In this document: positions 43,581 through 52,475 of the stretch, in pieces | Layout of the letters: every line of letters starts with the position of its first letter | How positions within the stretch are numbered: the stretch's first letter is position 1 | NCBI RefSeq assembly: GCF_014192575.1 | Contig: NZ_JACHYC010000002.1 | Span: 930,001-994,000 of the forward strand | Length of the DNA: 64,000 bases | Reading direction: 5' to 3' | Source: Variovorax sp. Sphag1AA | Lineage (GTDB): Bacteria > Pseudomonadota > Gammaproteobacteria > Burkholderiales > Burkholderiaceae_C | The notes under the pieces: generated by a model | Seen by the model: the letters and a program-made list of their open reading frames with translations, nothing else | What the model was told of the DNA's origin: nothing | The model's database searches: none | Made by a program: the position numbers and the translations under genes

Positions 43581-45059
43581 CTAGAGCTGCCGGCTGCGTG
43601 CGAGAGGCGGGTTTTGCGCGAAGTAGCGCTGGATGCCACGCATCAGCGCATCCGCGAGGTCTTCCTGGTAGGCCACGCTGCGCAGCTTGGCTTCTTCCTC
43701 GGGGTTGCTGATGAAGGCCGTCTCGACCAGCACGCTCGGGATGTCGGGCGCCTTGAGCACCGCGAATCCGGCCTGCTCGACCTGTCCCTTGTGCAGCCGT
43801 GCGCCGATACCGCGGATCTCGCCGAGCATCGCGCCGCCGAGGCGGAGGCTGTCGTTGATCTGCGCCGTGGTGCTCATGTCGAGCAGGGCGCGTTGCACCT
43901 GCACCTCGTGGCTACCGACGTTCACGCCGCCAACCTTGTCGGCCTGGTTTTCCTTGTTGGCAAGCCACCGCGCAGCACTGCTCGACGCGCCGCCCTGGCT
44001 CAGCGCGAACACGCTCGCGCCGCGCGCGTCGGGCGTGGTGAAAGCATCGGCATGGATGCTCACGAACAGGTCGGCCTGAACGCGCCGCGCCTTCTGCACG
44101 CGTGTGCCGAGCGGCACGAAGAAGTCGGCATCCCGCGTAAGGAAAGCGCGCATCGGATTGCCGTTGACGTTGCTCGCATTGATGCGTTCGCGCAGGCGAT
44201 GTGCGATCTGCAGCACGATGTCTTTTTCGCGCGTGCCGTTCGAGCCGATCGCGCCAGGGTCTTCGCCGCCATGGCCGGGATCGAGCGCGACGATGATGAT
44301 GCGATCGGTCTGGTTCGGTGTGGCGCCACCGCGCAAGGGTGCGGGGGCGGGCGCGGGCGGTGGCGCGCTTGCCACCGGCGGGACCTGCAACGGGAGTCCA
44401 CCGGCGGGCGCTTTGCCTGCTGCGGCAGCGGCCGCGGCGGAAGAAGGCGACTGCGACGGCCGTGCCGCCTGCTGCGCCATGAGGTCGCCGAGTGGATCGG
44501 CTTCGGAGCCGGCCTTGGGTGCGGCCGGTGCTTCCGCGACCTGCGGCGCGCCGCGCGGTGCTGGCGCTGCGGCCTGTGCCTTGGGCACTTCGCGCATGCG
44601 CTCGGTGATGAAGCTTTCGAGTGGGTCGATCGGCTTCTGCGGATAGAGATCGAGCACCAGGCGGTCGCGATAGGCTGCCACCGGCGCGAGCGAGAAGACC
44701 TGCGGCGCCACCGCCTGCTTGAGGTCGAACACGATGCGCACCACGCTCGGAGCGAACTGCCCGACACGCAAGCCGTTGATGTAAGGGTCGTCGGGCTTGA
44801 TCTTGCCGACCAGTTCGCGCAACGCTGGATTGAGGTCGATGCCTTCGATGTCCACTGCGAGGCGTGGCGGATTGCCGACGACCAGTTGCTGCGAATTCAG
44901 TCGCCCATCGGATTCGATGGTGACGCGCGTGTAGTCCTCTGCGGGCCAGACGCGGACGGCCACGATGGTTGCGCCGCGCGCGATCTCGTGGATGCCGAGC
45001 AGCAGAGCGAGACTGCCGCCCTGCAGCAATGCGCGGCGCTTCAATCCTTTCGCGCTCAT
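43581..45059 (-). CDS. amiC: N-acetylmuramoyl-L-alanine amidase, AmiC type
   Basis: A 492-residue cell-wall amidase that splits septal peptidoglycan during daughter-cell separation. A twin-arginine-like export signal (KRRALLQGGS) is followed by an AMIN domain (about res 30-140) for septal targeting, a Pro/Ala-rich linker, and an Amidase_3 zinc domain (about 255-480) with DPGHGGEDPGA, SIHADAF and VLVETAFISN, which supply the zinc ligands and catalytic Glu. The ATG overlaps the tsaE stop (ATGA). Confidence 0.94.
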   Translation of the reverse strand: MSAKGLKRRALLQGGSLALLLGIHEIARGATIVAVRVWPAEDYTRVTIESDGRLNSQQLVVGNPPRLAVDIEGIDLNPALRELVGKIKPDDPYINGLRVGQFAPSVVRIVFDLKQAVAPQVFSLAPVAAYRDRLVLDLYPQKPIDPLESFITERMREVPKAQAAAPAPRGAPQVAEAPAAPKAGSEADPLGDLMAQQAARPSQSPSSAAAAAAAGKAPAGGLPLQVPPVASAPPPAPAPAPLRGGATPNQTDRIIIVALDPGHGGEDPGAIGSNGTREKDIVLQIAHRLRERINASNVNGNPMRAFLTRDADFFVPLGTRVQKARRVQADLFVSIHADAFTTPDARGASVFALSQGGASSSAARWLANKENQADKVGGVNVGSHEVQVQRALLDMSTTAQINDSLRLGGAMLGEIRGIGARLHKGQVEQAGFAVLKAPDIPSVLVETAFISNPEEEAKLRSVAYQEDLADALMRGIQRYFAQNPPLARSRQL

Positions 45060-45550
45060 GCGGCAGCGAGCAACCGGGCGCCGCGCTCGGTGTTGGCGCG
45101 AAGGGTGACGGTGCGGGTGTCGTCAGTCATTGCTTCGATTTTAATAGCAAGATCCGCAAGCGGGATGCGCCCCGCAGCGTTTTCAGGCCATTCGGCCACC
45201 TTGACGCCGGGGCCCGCGAAGATGTCGCGGAATCCTGCGTCTTCCCATTCGCGCGGGTCGCTGAATCGGTAGAAGTCGAAATGAAAGATCGCGAGTCCAT
45301 CAGGCGCCTCGTGCGGTTCCACCACTGCATAGGTCGGGCTCTTGATGCGGCCCGTGATGCCGAGCGCACGCAGCAAGTGGCGCACGAAGGTGGTTTTCCC
45401 GGCGCCGAGGTCGCCCTGCAATGAGATGAACGCATCACGCAGCGCTGGCGATGACGCGAGCGCGCGAGCCAGTGTCTCCGTGTCGTCTTCCGTGCGCCAG
45501 ACGCGCGTGGCGCTATGCGTTTCTACAATCGGCAGGTGATCGGCAGCCAT
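45056..45550 (-). CDS. tsaE: tRNA threonylcarbamoyladenosine biosynthesis ATPase TsaE
   Basis: A 164-residue P-loop protein needed with TsaB and TsaD to make t6A37 in ANN-decoding tRNAs. Walker A is GDLGAGKT (res 46-53), SPTYAVVE is the switch, HFDFYR and EWPEN are family motifs. The start at 45550 is the only in-frame ATG close to the family start. It overlaps the divergent queG reading frame by 36 bases if both starts are right. It is followed by amiC with a 4-base overlap. Confidence 0.94.
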   Translation of the reverse strand: MAADHLPIVETHSATRVWRTEDDTETLARALASSPALRDAFISLQGDLGAGKTTFVRHLLRALGITGRIKSPTYAVVEPHEAPDGLAIFHFDFYRFSDPREWEDAGFRDIFAGPGVKVAEWPENAAGRIPLADLAIKIEAMTDDTRTVTLRANTERGARLLAAA

Positions 45551-46606
45551 CAACTCGTGAATCGGATTCGGGCACTGGCCCGGGAACTCGGATTCTCCCA
45601 AATCGGGATTGCGGGTGTCGACCTGTCGAGTGCCGAACCGGGCCTCGGGGAGTGGCTCGCGAAGGGTTTCCATGGCGAGATGCACTACATGGCCGCGCAT
45701 GGCATGCGGCGTGCGCGCCCGGCGGAACTGGTGCCGGGCACGGTGTCCGTGATCACTGCGCGCATGGACTATCTGCCGCGCAGCACACCTGATGAGTGGC
45801 AAGCCGTGGAGTTCGCCCGCCTGCAGCGGCCGGGCGAAGGCATCGTGTCGCTCTATGCGCGCGGACGGGACTATCACAAGGTCCTGCGTTCGCGCCTGTC
45901 CAGGCTCGCGGAGCGAATCGCGGAAGAAGTCGGTCCCTTCGGCCATCGTGCCTTCACTGACTCTGCGCCGGTGCTCGAAGCCGAACTCGCGTCGCGCAGC
46001 GGGCAGGGCTGGCGCGGCAAGCACACGCTGGTGCTGGACCGCGAAGCCGGCTCGATGTTCTTCCTTGGCGAGATCTACGTGGACATGCAGTTGCCGCCGA
46101 GCGAGCCGGTCAGCGCGCACTGCGGCAGTTGCAGCGCGTGCGTCGACGTGTGCCCGACGGGGGCCATCATCGCGCCGTATCGCCTCGATGCGCGACGCTG
46201 CATTTCCTACCTCACCATCGAGCATGCGGGTCCGATCCCGGTCGAGCTGCGACCCTTGATGGCGAACCGCATCTACGGCTGCGACGACTGCCAGCTCATC
46301 TGTCCATGGAACAAGTTCGCGAAGAAGAGTTCGCTGCCCGACTTCGATGCGCGCGAAGGCCTCACCGGGCGGCAGCTCGCCGAGCTGTTCGCATGGAGCG
46401 AGGAGGTGTTCCTTCGCTATACCGAGGGCAGCCCGATTCGCCGCATCGGCCATGAACGGTGGCTTCGCAATGTGGCGGTTGCGCTCGGCAATGCACTGCG
46501 TGCGGGCGATGAAAGCGCCCGTGCCGCTCTGGAGACGCGCCTGTCGCACCCCAGCCCCCTGGTGCGCGAGCATGTCGAATGGGCGCTCGGCCTTAGTGAC
46601 GGATGA
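45515..46606 (+). CDS. queG: Epoxyqueuosine reductase
   Basis: A 363-residue cobalamin- and iron-sulfur-dependent enzyme that converts epoxyqueuosine to queuosine in tRNA. The two 4Fe-4S motifs are CGSCSACVDVCPTGAI and, with DARRCISYLTIEH, CDDCQLICPWNKF. The substrate-binding IGHERWLRNVAVALGN follows, then a short HEAT-like tail. The ATG at 45515 gives a start inside the tsaE 5' region; GTG codons at 45536 and 45557 are possible later starts. No clear ribosome site decides. Confidence 0.94.
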   Translation: MRFYNRQVIGSHQLVNRIRALARELGFSQIGIAGVDLSSAEPGLGEWLAKGFHGEMHYMAAHGMRRARPAELVPGTVSVITARMDYLPRSTPDEWQAVEFARLQRPGEGIVSLYARGRDYHKVLRSRLSRLAERIAEEVGPFGHRAFTDSAPVLEAELASRSGQGWRGKHTLVLDREAGSMFFLGEIYVDMQLPPSEPVSAHCGSCSACVDVCPTGAIIAPYRLDARRCISYLTIEHAGPIPVELRPLMANRIYGCDDCQLICPWNKFAKKSSLPDFDAREGLTGRQLAELFAWSEEVFLRYTEGSPIRRIGHERWLRNVAVALGNALRAGDESARAALETRLSHPSPLVREHVEWALGLSDG

Positions 46607-47018
46607 TGGCGGAGATCTGCGCGGTGCCGGTTTCGAGCGAGCGCGTGGAACTCAGGCGGATCGAAGCGTATTTCAATGCCGGGTTGTTCAGAAGCTTGCC
46701 GGTGTAGCGGCCGTTGAACCGCACGTCGCGGCAGTCCCTGACGTCGAGATCGATCGTCGCATTCACCGGCGATACGTAGTCGGCGCTGGAGCCGGCCATC
46801 AGGCAGGCTGCATCGGGCACGCTACCGCGCACGGCGCCATCGCGTTCGATCTCCAGCGTGCCGGGGTAGACCATCGGCGGACCCAGGGCGCCGCCGTCTT
46901 CCTGCGTGAAGTAGAAGAGGAAAGGGCCGTTCCATGTGCCCTGATAGCGCGTGTAGTCCTGTGCCATCGCGGCGCCCGCGAGGGACACTGCAGCGACAGC
47001 GACGAGGAAGTAGCGCAT
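46593..47018 (-). CDS. Exported protein of unknown function
   Basis: A 141-residue protein with a signal peptide (res 1-19, SLAGAAMAQ). The mature part begins YTRYQGTWNGPFLFYF, a G-x-W pattern common at the start of small beta-barrels, and has two cysteines (DAACLM, RDCRD) that could form a disulfide. I cannot place the family. It is convergent with queG, overlapping by 14 bases, and follows the AEC transporter gene by 43. Confidence 0.6.
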   Translation of the reverse strand: MRYFLVAVAAVSLAGAAMAQDYTRYQGTWNGPFLFYFTQEDGGALGPPMVYPGTLEIERDGAVRGSVPDAACLMAGSSADYVSPVNATIDLDVRDCRDVRFNGRYTGKLLNNPALKYASIRLSSTRSLETGTAQISAIIRH

Positions 47019-47061
47019 CGGCGCATCGTAGCCGCTGATGGGCTTTCCGCCAGTGCCGGCG

Positions 47062-47970
47062 TCAGGGCGAGATCAGCGACAGCGCGAAGGGCAGACTCGC
47101 CACGCCGAGCAGCGTCGAGAGCGTGACCAACCCCGCGACGTAGGGCCCGTTGTAGCCCATGCGCGCCGCAAGCACGTAGGCGCTCGACGCGGTCGGCACG
47201 GCGGAGAAAGTCATCAGCACAGCCGCCTGCGCTGGATCGAGCCGCAACACCACCGCAAGGCACCAGCCAATGAGCGGCAGCGCCAGGTGGCGAATCGCCA
47301 GCACAGATATCGCCAGAACCTTGCCGCGCGCGAGCGACGCGAACTGCATGCCGGCGCCGGCCGCCATCAGGCCCAGTGCGAGCGACGACGCGCCGATGCG
47401 CGAGAGCGTGGGTTCGAGCCACGTCGGCACACCCAGCCCCAGCAGATTGGCGATGAGCCCGGTCACGGTGGCGATGATGAGCGGATTGCGCACAAGCTGC
47501 CGCGCGAAGCCGGTCTGCGCATGCCGTGCCATCGGCCACACCGCGGCGATGTTGAACATCGGCACGCACACGCCGATCAGCACCGCGATCATGAGCAGTC
47601 CTTCGGGGCCGCCAACGCGGCCCGCGAGCGCGAGGCAGATGAAGGAGTTGAAACGAAAGGCGATCTGCGCGCTCGCCGCGTGCTCGCGCCGGTCGATGTG
47701 CGCGCCGATCACCGGCAGGAAGGGCAGGGCATAGGCCAGCGCAATGCCCGAGAGGCCGACACCGACGCCGGCGGTCAGCAGGTTCGAGGTCGCGCTGAAG
47801 TCGAGCGGGCTGCGCACGATCGAATGGAAGAGCAGCACCGGGAAGAGGAAGTAGTAGACGAGGCTTTCGACGTGGCCCCACACGAGCCGGTTGAGCGCGG
47901 TGTAGCGACAAAGTAGCCAACCGCAGGCGATGAGCGAGAAGTCCGGGAAGAGAAGCTGCGCATAGTTCAC
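47062..47970 (-). CDS. AEC-family (auxin efflux carrier-type) transporter
   Basis: A 302-residue membrane protein with about ten helices in two five-helix repeats, as in bacterial AEC carriers that export malonate, malate or similar organic acids. Typical segments are YYFLFPVLLFHSIV in helix 2, RFNSFICLALAG and PTASSAYVLAARMGYN near the end of the second repeat. Substrate is unknown. It is divergent from a Bug receptor gene 110 bases away, which could concern the same class of carboxylates. Confidence 0.87.
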   Translation of the reverse strand: MNYAQLLFPDFSLIACGWLLCRYTALNRLVWGHVESLVYYFLFPVLLFHSIVRSPLDFSATSNLLTAGVGVGLSGIALAYALPFLPVIGAHIDRREHAASAQIAFRFNSFICLALAGRVGGPEGLLMIAVLIGVCVPMFNIAAVWPMARHAQTGFARQLVRNPLIIATVTGLIANLLGLGVPTWLEPTLSRIGASSLALGLMAAGAGMQFASLARGKVLAISVLAIRHLALPLIGWCLAVVLRLDPAQAAVLMTFSAVPTASSAYVLAARMGYNGPYVAGLVTLSTLLGVASLPFALSLISP

Positions 47971-48080
47971 CCGGTCGAGGATAAACGGTGGTTTCTTGTG
48001 GGTTATCCACGAGGTAGCGCGGCGGACGAGCCGCTAGCATCAAAACCTTTCGTTTCTTCCTGGCTCAAGGAGGCCATTCA

Positions 48081-49055
48081 ATGAATCGTCGTCAATGGAG
48101 TGCGTTCGCCGGCGCAGCCGCGCTGTTCGCGGTCGCAGGGTCCAGCTGGGCGCAGAGCTATCCGAACAAGCCCATCGAACTGCAGGTGCCGTTCGCGCCG
48201 GGCGGCACCACCGACATCGTCGCGCGCGTGATTGCCGAACCGCTGACCAAGGCGCTGGGGCAGAGCGTCGTGGTGATCAACAAGGCGGGCGGCGGCGGCA
48301 TCGTCGGCGCCTCCGAGACCGCGCGCGCCACGCCGGACGGCTACAAGCTCGGCGTCGCGACAGTGTCGAGCACCGCGGCCAATCCGGCGATCAACCCGAA
48401 GACGCCGTACGACCCGATCAACGACTTCACCCCGATCGTCAACATCGCGGCAACGCCGAACATCATCGCGGTGCATCCGAGCTTTCCGGCAAAGAACTAC
48501 GCTGAGTTCGTCGCGGTGCTGAAGAAGAACCCCGGGAAGTACTCCTACGCCTCGTCGGGCACAGGGGGCATCGGCCATCTGCTGATGGAGCTCTACAAGA
48601 GCCTGACCAACACCTACGTGACCCACATCCCGTACCGCGGCGCGGGTCCGGCGCTCAACGACGTGGTGGCAGGCCAGGTGGCGATCATGTTCGACAACAT
48701 TCCCTCGGCGCTTCCGTTCATCAAGAGCGGCCGGCTGGTGCCGATCGTGGTGTCCGCGCCGCAGCGTCTCAAGGAACTGCCCGACGTGCCGACCTTCAAG
48801 GAAGTCGGCCTGGAGCCGGTGAATCGCATGGCCTACTACGGCATCCTCGGTCCGAAGGGACTGCCGAAGGAAGTGGTCGACAAGATCAATGCCGGCGTCA
48901 AGAAGGCGGTCGAGGATCCGGCGGTGCGCAAGCGCATCGAGGACACGGGCTCGCTGATCGTCGCCAATACGCCGGAGCAGTTCGCCGCGCAGATCAAGGC
49001 CGAATACGAGGTCTACAAGGAAGTCGTGGTGAAGCAGAAGCTTCAGCTCGAGTAA
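48081..49055 (+). CDS. Bug-family tripartite tricarboxylate transporter substrate-binding protein
   Basis: A 324-residue periplasmic receptor: signal peptide ending SSWAQ, then YPNKPIELQVPFAPGGTTD at the ligand loop, and the family segments INKAGGGGIVGA and VTHIPYRGAGPALNDVVAG. Bug proteins bind carboxylates such as citrate, glutarate or nicotinate and deliver them to TctAB-type carriers, or act in sensing. No tctA or tctB gene adjoins, as is common for this expanded family. AAGGAGG supports the start. The 3' end overlaps a convergent gene by 62 bases. Confidence 0.92.
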   Translation: MNRRQWSAFAGAAALFAVAGSSWAQSYPNKPIELQVPFAPGGTTDIVARVIAEPLTKALGQSVVVINKAGGGGIVGASETARATPDGYKLGVATVSSTAANPAINPKTPYDPINDFTPIVNIAATPNIIAVHPSFPAKNYAEFVAVLKKNPGKYSYASSGTGGIGHLLMELYKSLTNTYVTHIPYRGAGPALNDVVAGQVAIMFDNIPSALPFIKSGRLVPIVVSAPQRLKELPDVPTFKEVGLEPVNRMAYYGILGPKGLPKEVVDKINAGVKKAVEDPAVRKRIEDTGSLIVANTPEQFAAQIKAEYEVYKEVVVKQKLQLE

Positions 49056-49629
49056 GCCTTCGCACCAGGCGTTTGCCACTGTCGAAGCCGTGGCAGACGC
49101 CGGTGGCGATCAACGCGGTCACTGCGAGCATCGCCGCCGTATGAATTCCCACCGCTGCAAGGGCCAGCGCCAGCGCACCTGATGCGGTGGTTGCCTGTCC
49201 CGGCGCACTCCCCATGCACAACGGGACCAGCGCAGGCACCAGCATCAATCCTGCGCCGTGCGCGGTGGACATCATGAAAGACCAGAGCGCCAGGCCGGCA
49301 TGTCCGACCGGGCCGTGGCCTTGCGCTTGCGGGTCGGGATGGCGGGACCGGCGGCCCGACAGATGCACCAGCGCGACGATCACCAGCAGCCCGGCGGCCA
49401 TGGCCTGAAGCACGGCGCGGTCCATCGACACGCCGAGCGCCACGGCTGCGGCCACCAAAGCGATCGATGCCGCATGTCCGCCCGCGATCGGCGTCAGCGC
49501 GCGTAGCGCCTGCGACCGATCGCCCGAGCGCAATCCCCAGACCGCCGCGAACATCCAGCCGGTGGCGGGATTGAGCCCGTGAAGGGCGCCGCTCCCCGCA
49601 ACCACCAGCCATGGCCAGAGCTGTGCCAT
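48994..49629 (-). CDS. Multi-pass membrane protein with HGLNP motif
   Basis: A 211-residue protein with about six hydrophobic helices. Conserved-looking motifs are SGALHGLNPATGW in helix 1 and MSTAHGAGLMLVPAL in the middle, with HGxxP-type histidines suggesting a relation to nickel/cobalt- or HupE/UreH-like membrane proteins. The last 20 residues overlap the Bug gene on the other strand and may be an unselected extension. The start at 49629 is followed at once by the first helix. It is 32 bases after the DUF899 gene. Confidence 0.65.
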   Translation of the reverse strand: MAQLWPWLVVAGSGALHGLNPATGWMFAAVWGLRSGDRSQALRALTPIAGGHAASIALVAAAVALGVSMDRAVLQAMAAGLLVIVALVHLSGRRSRHPDPQAQGHGPVGHAGLALWSFMMSTAHGAGLMLVPALVPLCMGSAPGQATTASGALALALAAVGIHTAAMLAVTALIATGVCHGFDSGKRLVRRLTRAEASASPRLPCRPRIRP

Positions 49630-49660
49630 GAGGTTGGCCCCATCACCCGCCGTGCGCCTG

Positions 49661-50407
49661 TCAGCCGTGCGCGCTGCAGCACGATCCGGCTGCCTTCGGC
49701 GAGGGTTCGTAGCGGTCGTGGTGGCGCACCCATCCCATGCCAGCATCGCCTTCGTCGCGGCCCTTGGGCGTCAGGTCGACCATGTTGTAGGCACCCATCA
49801 TCACTTCCACGCCGCGCCCGTAGGTGGAGTAGGTGTGGAACACCTCGCCCGCCTCGTCCTTGAAGAAGACGCTGATGCCGGGTGCTTCCTCGTGCGGGAA
49901 CGCCTGCATGCCGTAGTTGTAGTAGACCTCGCCGCGCTGCCTCTCCTCGGGCGTGAAGCTCACGCCGAAGTCGTGGTTGAAGGTGCTGCCGTTCGACGAC
50001 ACCCAGTTGAACTTCCAGCCCATGCGGTGTTGGAAGCGCTCGATTTCCGCCAGCGGCGCGCGCGAGATCGCGACCCAGGCGATGTCGCGGTGCTCGAGGT
50101 GCACCGTCATGCTGTCGGTGTGGTCCGCCATGTAAGAGCAACCCACGCAGCCCTGTTCCCATCCCGGGCCGAGCATGAAGTGCTGCACGATGAGCTGGCC
50201 GCGATCTTCGAAGAGGTCTGCCAGCGTGCGCGGTCCTTCGGGCGTGTCGAACACGTAGCGCTTCTCGACGCGCACCCACGGCAGCGCGCGGCGCTCGCTT
50301 GCGATCTGGTCGTGCAGGCGCGTGAGCTCCTTCTCTCGGGCGAGCAGTGTCTTTCGCTCGGCGATCCAGCGGTCCCTGGAGACGACGGCATGGTTTGCGG
50401 TGGTCAT
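49661..50407 (-). CDS. DUF899 thioredoxin-like family protein
   Basis: A 248-residue protein of the DUF899 family, with a thioredoxin-like fold. It has the CVGCS motif (C-x-x-C) in GWEQGCVGCSYMADH, WKFNWVSSNGSTFNHDFGVSF and a C-terminal CCSAHG. Family members are predicted disulfide oxidoreductases of unknown target. AAGGAGC supports the start at 50407. The beta-propeller gene ends 31 bases before this start on the same strand, so the two are probably co-transcribed. Confidence 0.85.
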   Translation of the reverse strand: MTTANHAVVSRDRWIAERKTLLAREKELTRLHDQIASERRALPWVRVEKRYVFDTPEGPRTLADLFEDRGQLIVQHFMLGPGWEQGCVGCSYMADHTDSMTVHLEHRDIAWVAISRAPLAEIERFQHRMGWKFNWVSSNGSTFNHDFGVSFTPEERQRGEVYYNYGMQAFPHEEAPGISVFFKDEAGEVFHTYSTYGRGVEVMMGAYNMVDLTPKGRDEGDAGMGWVRHHDRYEPSPKAAGSCCSAHG

Positions 50408-50438
50408 GGTGTGCTCCTTCGTTCGATCGGGTGTGTGA

Positions 50439-51113
50439 TCAGGCGGCTGTCTTCGGCCGGCGGACGACGCGGACCTTCCCGCTCGTTCCGCCGCCGCAGT
50501 AGAAGAGTCCATCGCCGTCGGACTCGAGCCCGCTGACGCCGATGCCGTGCGGCATTTCGAGTCGTTCGAGCACCGCGCCGCTCTCCGGGTCGACGCGGCG
50601 CAGCTCGCTTTCCTCGTCTTCCCAGGTGCCGTGCCAGAGCTCGCCGTCAACCCAGGTCACGCCGGTCACGAAGCGGTTGGATTCGATGGTGCGCTTGATC
50701 TTCCCGGTCTCGGGATCGATCTGGTGGATCTTGCGATCGCGGTACTGGCCCACCCACAGGCTGCCTTCGGCCCATGTGAGGCCGGAGTCGTAGCCGTTGC
50801 CCGGCGCGGGAATCGACGACAGCGTCTTGCCCGTGACCGGATCGATCTTGTCGATGCGCGATTCGGCGATCTGGTAGAGGTGCTTGCCGTCGAAGGCGGT
50901 GCCTGCATCGCACGGATGGTCGAGCGTGCGCGTGGTGGCGCCGCTCCCGGGATCGAAGGCGACCAGCCGCGGCCCGGTGGCGGCCCACACGCGCTCGCCG
51001 TCGTGGGTCACGCCGTGCACGTTGTCGGCACCCGGGAAGGGGCCGTATTCGCGCACGATCTCGGCCGCACGCGCGATCGGTCCGGTGCTGTCATCGTTCG
51101 TCTTGCTGCTCAT
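50439..51113 (-). CDS. Beta-propeller protein (SMP-30/glutamine-cyclotransferase-like)
   Basis: A 224-residue protein made of repeated propeller strands: GERVWAATGPRLVAFDP, KHLYQIAESRIDKIDPVTG, GSLWVGQYRDRKIHQIDPETG and GELWHGTWEDEESELRRVDPESG. The D-P-x-T/S-G blade ends resemble PQQ-like and Vgb/SMP-30 propellers. It has no signal peptide, so it is probably cytoplasmic. Function is unknown. The ATG at 51113 is preceded by AGGAG; a TTG one codon earlier is less likely. The upstream gene encodes a regulator 45 bases away on the same strand. Confidence 0.7.
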   Translation of the reverse strand: MSSKTNDDSTGPIARAAEIVREYGPFPGADNVHGVTHDGERVWAATGPRLVAFDPGSGATTRTLDHPCDAGTAFDGKHLYQIAESRIDKIDPVTGKTLSSIPAPGNGYDSGLTWAEGSLWVGQYRDRKIHQIDPETGKIKRTIESNRFVTGVTWVDGELWHGTWEDEESELRRVDPESGAVLERLEMPHGIGVSGLESDGDGLFYCGGGTSGKVRVVRRPKTAA

Positions 51114-51158
51114 CAAGGGCTCCTGTCGGGCGCCGGAAGCGACGCCGTTGGGAGCACT

Positions 51159-52379
51159 CTATTCAAACGGCAGCGAAGCGGGGAGTAACAAGATCGTCGT
51201 GAATCCGGCCAGCGGCGGTGCGAGCCAGCGCTGCGCCCGCGTCCGGCCGATCGACCGCACGCGCCCCGTGGCCTCCAGTTCGACCAGTGCGCGCTGCACC
51301 GTGCGCTGGCTCGCGCCCAGCGCCAGCGCGATGCCGGAAGTGGACCATGCGGCGCCATCCGACAGCAGGGCCACGAGCGACGCCTGCTCACCGTCGATCG
51401 GCGGCGCGAGCAGGACGACTTCGCGTGCATGGTGCGGCTTGAGCACGAAGCCCTGCGCAGTGGCTTCGACGTCCGCCATCGGCTTGACCAGCGCGCGCAG
51501 GCGCCCGATCTCGACCCGCAGGCGCGCCCGATGCGTCTCGTCGGGCTCGCGCATGCGAAACGCGGTCGCAATCAGGGCATCGCGATCGACGTCGCCCGGC
51601 CACCCTTCGGCCAGCGCCTGGGCCAGCGCGAACAACACCGGACGCCGTGCGAGCGGCAGCCATGTGTTGTCCATGCGGATGCCGTGGCGGCAGGCGTCCA
51701 CCACCAGCGCGCCGGCGCTGACGAGCTCGGCGACTTCGTCGAGGCGCAGCGCCTGTTCGGTGCCCCCGGACCGGCGCCGCGCTGCGGGGCGATCGAGCGC
51801 GGCGCGCGCTTCCGCCACTTCGGCCATGAGCGCCGGTACGCCGCTGCGCTGGGCGACTTCCTGCGCGCGGGCGAGCGCCGCACGTGCTGCATCGATGCGC
51901 AACGAGCGAAGCGCAAGCTCCGCGCCGGTCAGCTCGGCAATGGCCGCCGACAGCGGTGGCAGCCCGCGTGCATCGAGCTGCGACAGTGCGGACTCGGCCT
52001 CGTCGAGCCGGCCCAGCAGCAGAAGCCGACGCGCCGCGATCAGCCGCGCCTGCAGCGCGTTCGCGCGATCGGCACGCGCTTCGAGCGTGGCCGATGCCGC
52101 CATGAGCGCACGGGGCGAGCCACCGAGATCGCGCATCGCGAGGGCGACTTCCGCTTCGGCGACGACGCAGCGGGCGTGCGCCAGTTCTTCGTGCGAACCG
52201 AAGCCGCGTGCCGCGCGGCGCAGCAGTTCGCGCGCACGCGGGTGCTCGCCAAGCTGGGCCATCGCGATCCCGCGCAGCGCCAGCGCGGGCGGATCGTCGC
52301 GCAAGGCGACTCGCTTGAGCGCGCCCAGCGGATCACCCGTAGCGAGCGCCCGGGCGGAAGCGGCGATGAGGGAATCCAT
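51159..52379 (-). CDS. Helical-repeat regulator with DNA-binding domains
   Basis: A 406-residue protein. The first 190 residues are Ala/Leu/Arg-rich helical hairpins like TPRs. A winged-helix-like segment follows (about 215-305, ending RARLRVEIGRLRALVKP, as in OmpR/SARP-type effector domains). A second helix-turn-helix lies near the C-terminus (TSGIALALGASQRTVQRALVELEATG, about 345-370). It looks like a transcription factor with a repeat-based sensor. It heads the unit with the propeller and DUF899 genes and is divergent from a cupin gene 96 bases away. Confidence 0.7.
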   Translation of the reverse strand: MDSLIAASARALATGDPLGALKRVALRDDPPALALRGIAMAQLGEHPRARELLRRAARGFGSHEELAHARCVVAEAEVALAMRDLGGSPRALMAASATLEARADRANALQARLIAARRLLLLGRLDEAESALSQLDARGLPPLSAAIAELTGAELALRSLRIDAARAALARAQEVAQRSGVPALMAEVAEARAALDRPAARRRSGGTEQALRLDEVAELVSAGALVVDACRHGIRMDNTWLPLARRPVLFALAQALAEGWPGDVDRDALIATAFRMREPDETHRARLRVEIGRLRALVKPMADVEATAQGFVLKPHHAREVVLLAPPIDGEQASLVALLSDGAAWSTSGIALALGASQRTVQRALVELEATGRVRSIGRTRAQRWLAPPLAGFTTILLLPASLPFE

Positions 52380-52475
52380 GCCGTGAGGCTACACCGGTGC
52401 GCGAGGGTTCGAATCGATGCACCAGGAGTCGAAACAAACTAGAGTTCGCGCGTATGCAAACGAACGGAGAAAGCG

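Noticed and set aside
28111..46606. Genomic island or prophage in the block between mutL and amiC
   Set aside because: No integrase, attachment repeats, tRNA gene or composition shift visible by eye; listed only as a synteny observation.
48001..48012. TTATCCAC resembling a DnaA box, hinting at an origin
   Set aside because: A single site without clustered boxes, AT-rich unwinding region or dnaA/dnaN neighbours.
52408..52433. TTCGA/TCGAA inverted repeat between regulator and cupin genes
   Set aside because: Only 5-bp arms spaced 16 bases; too weak to call an operator on its own.
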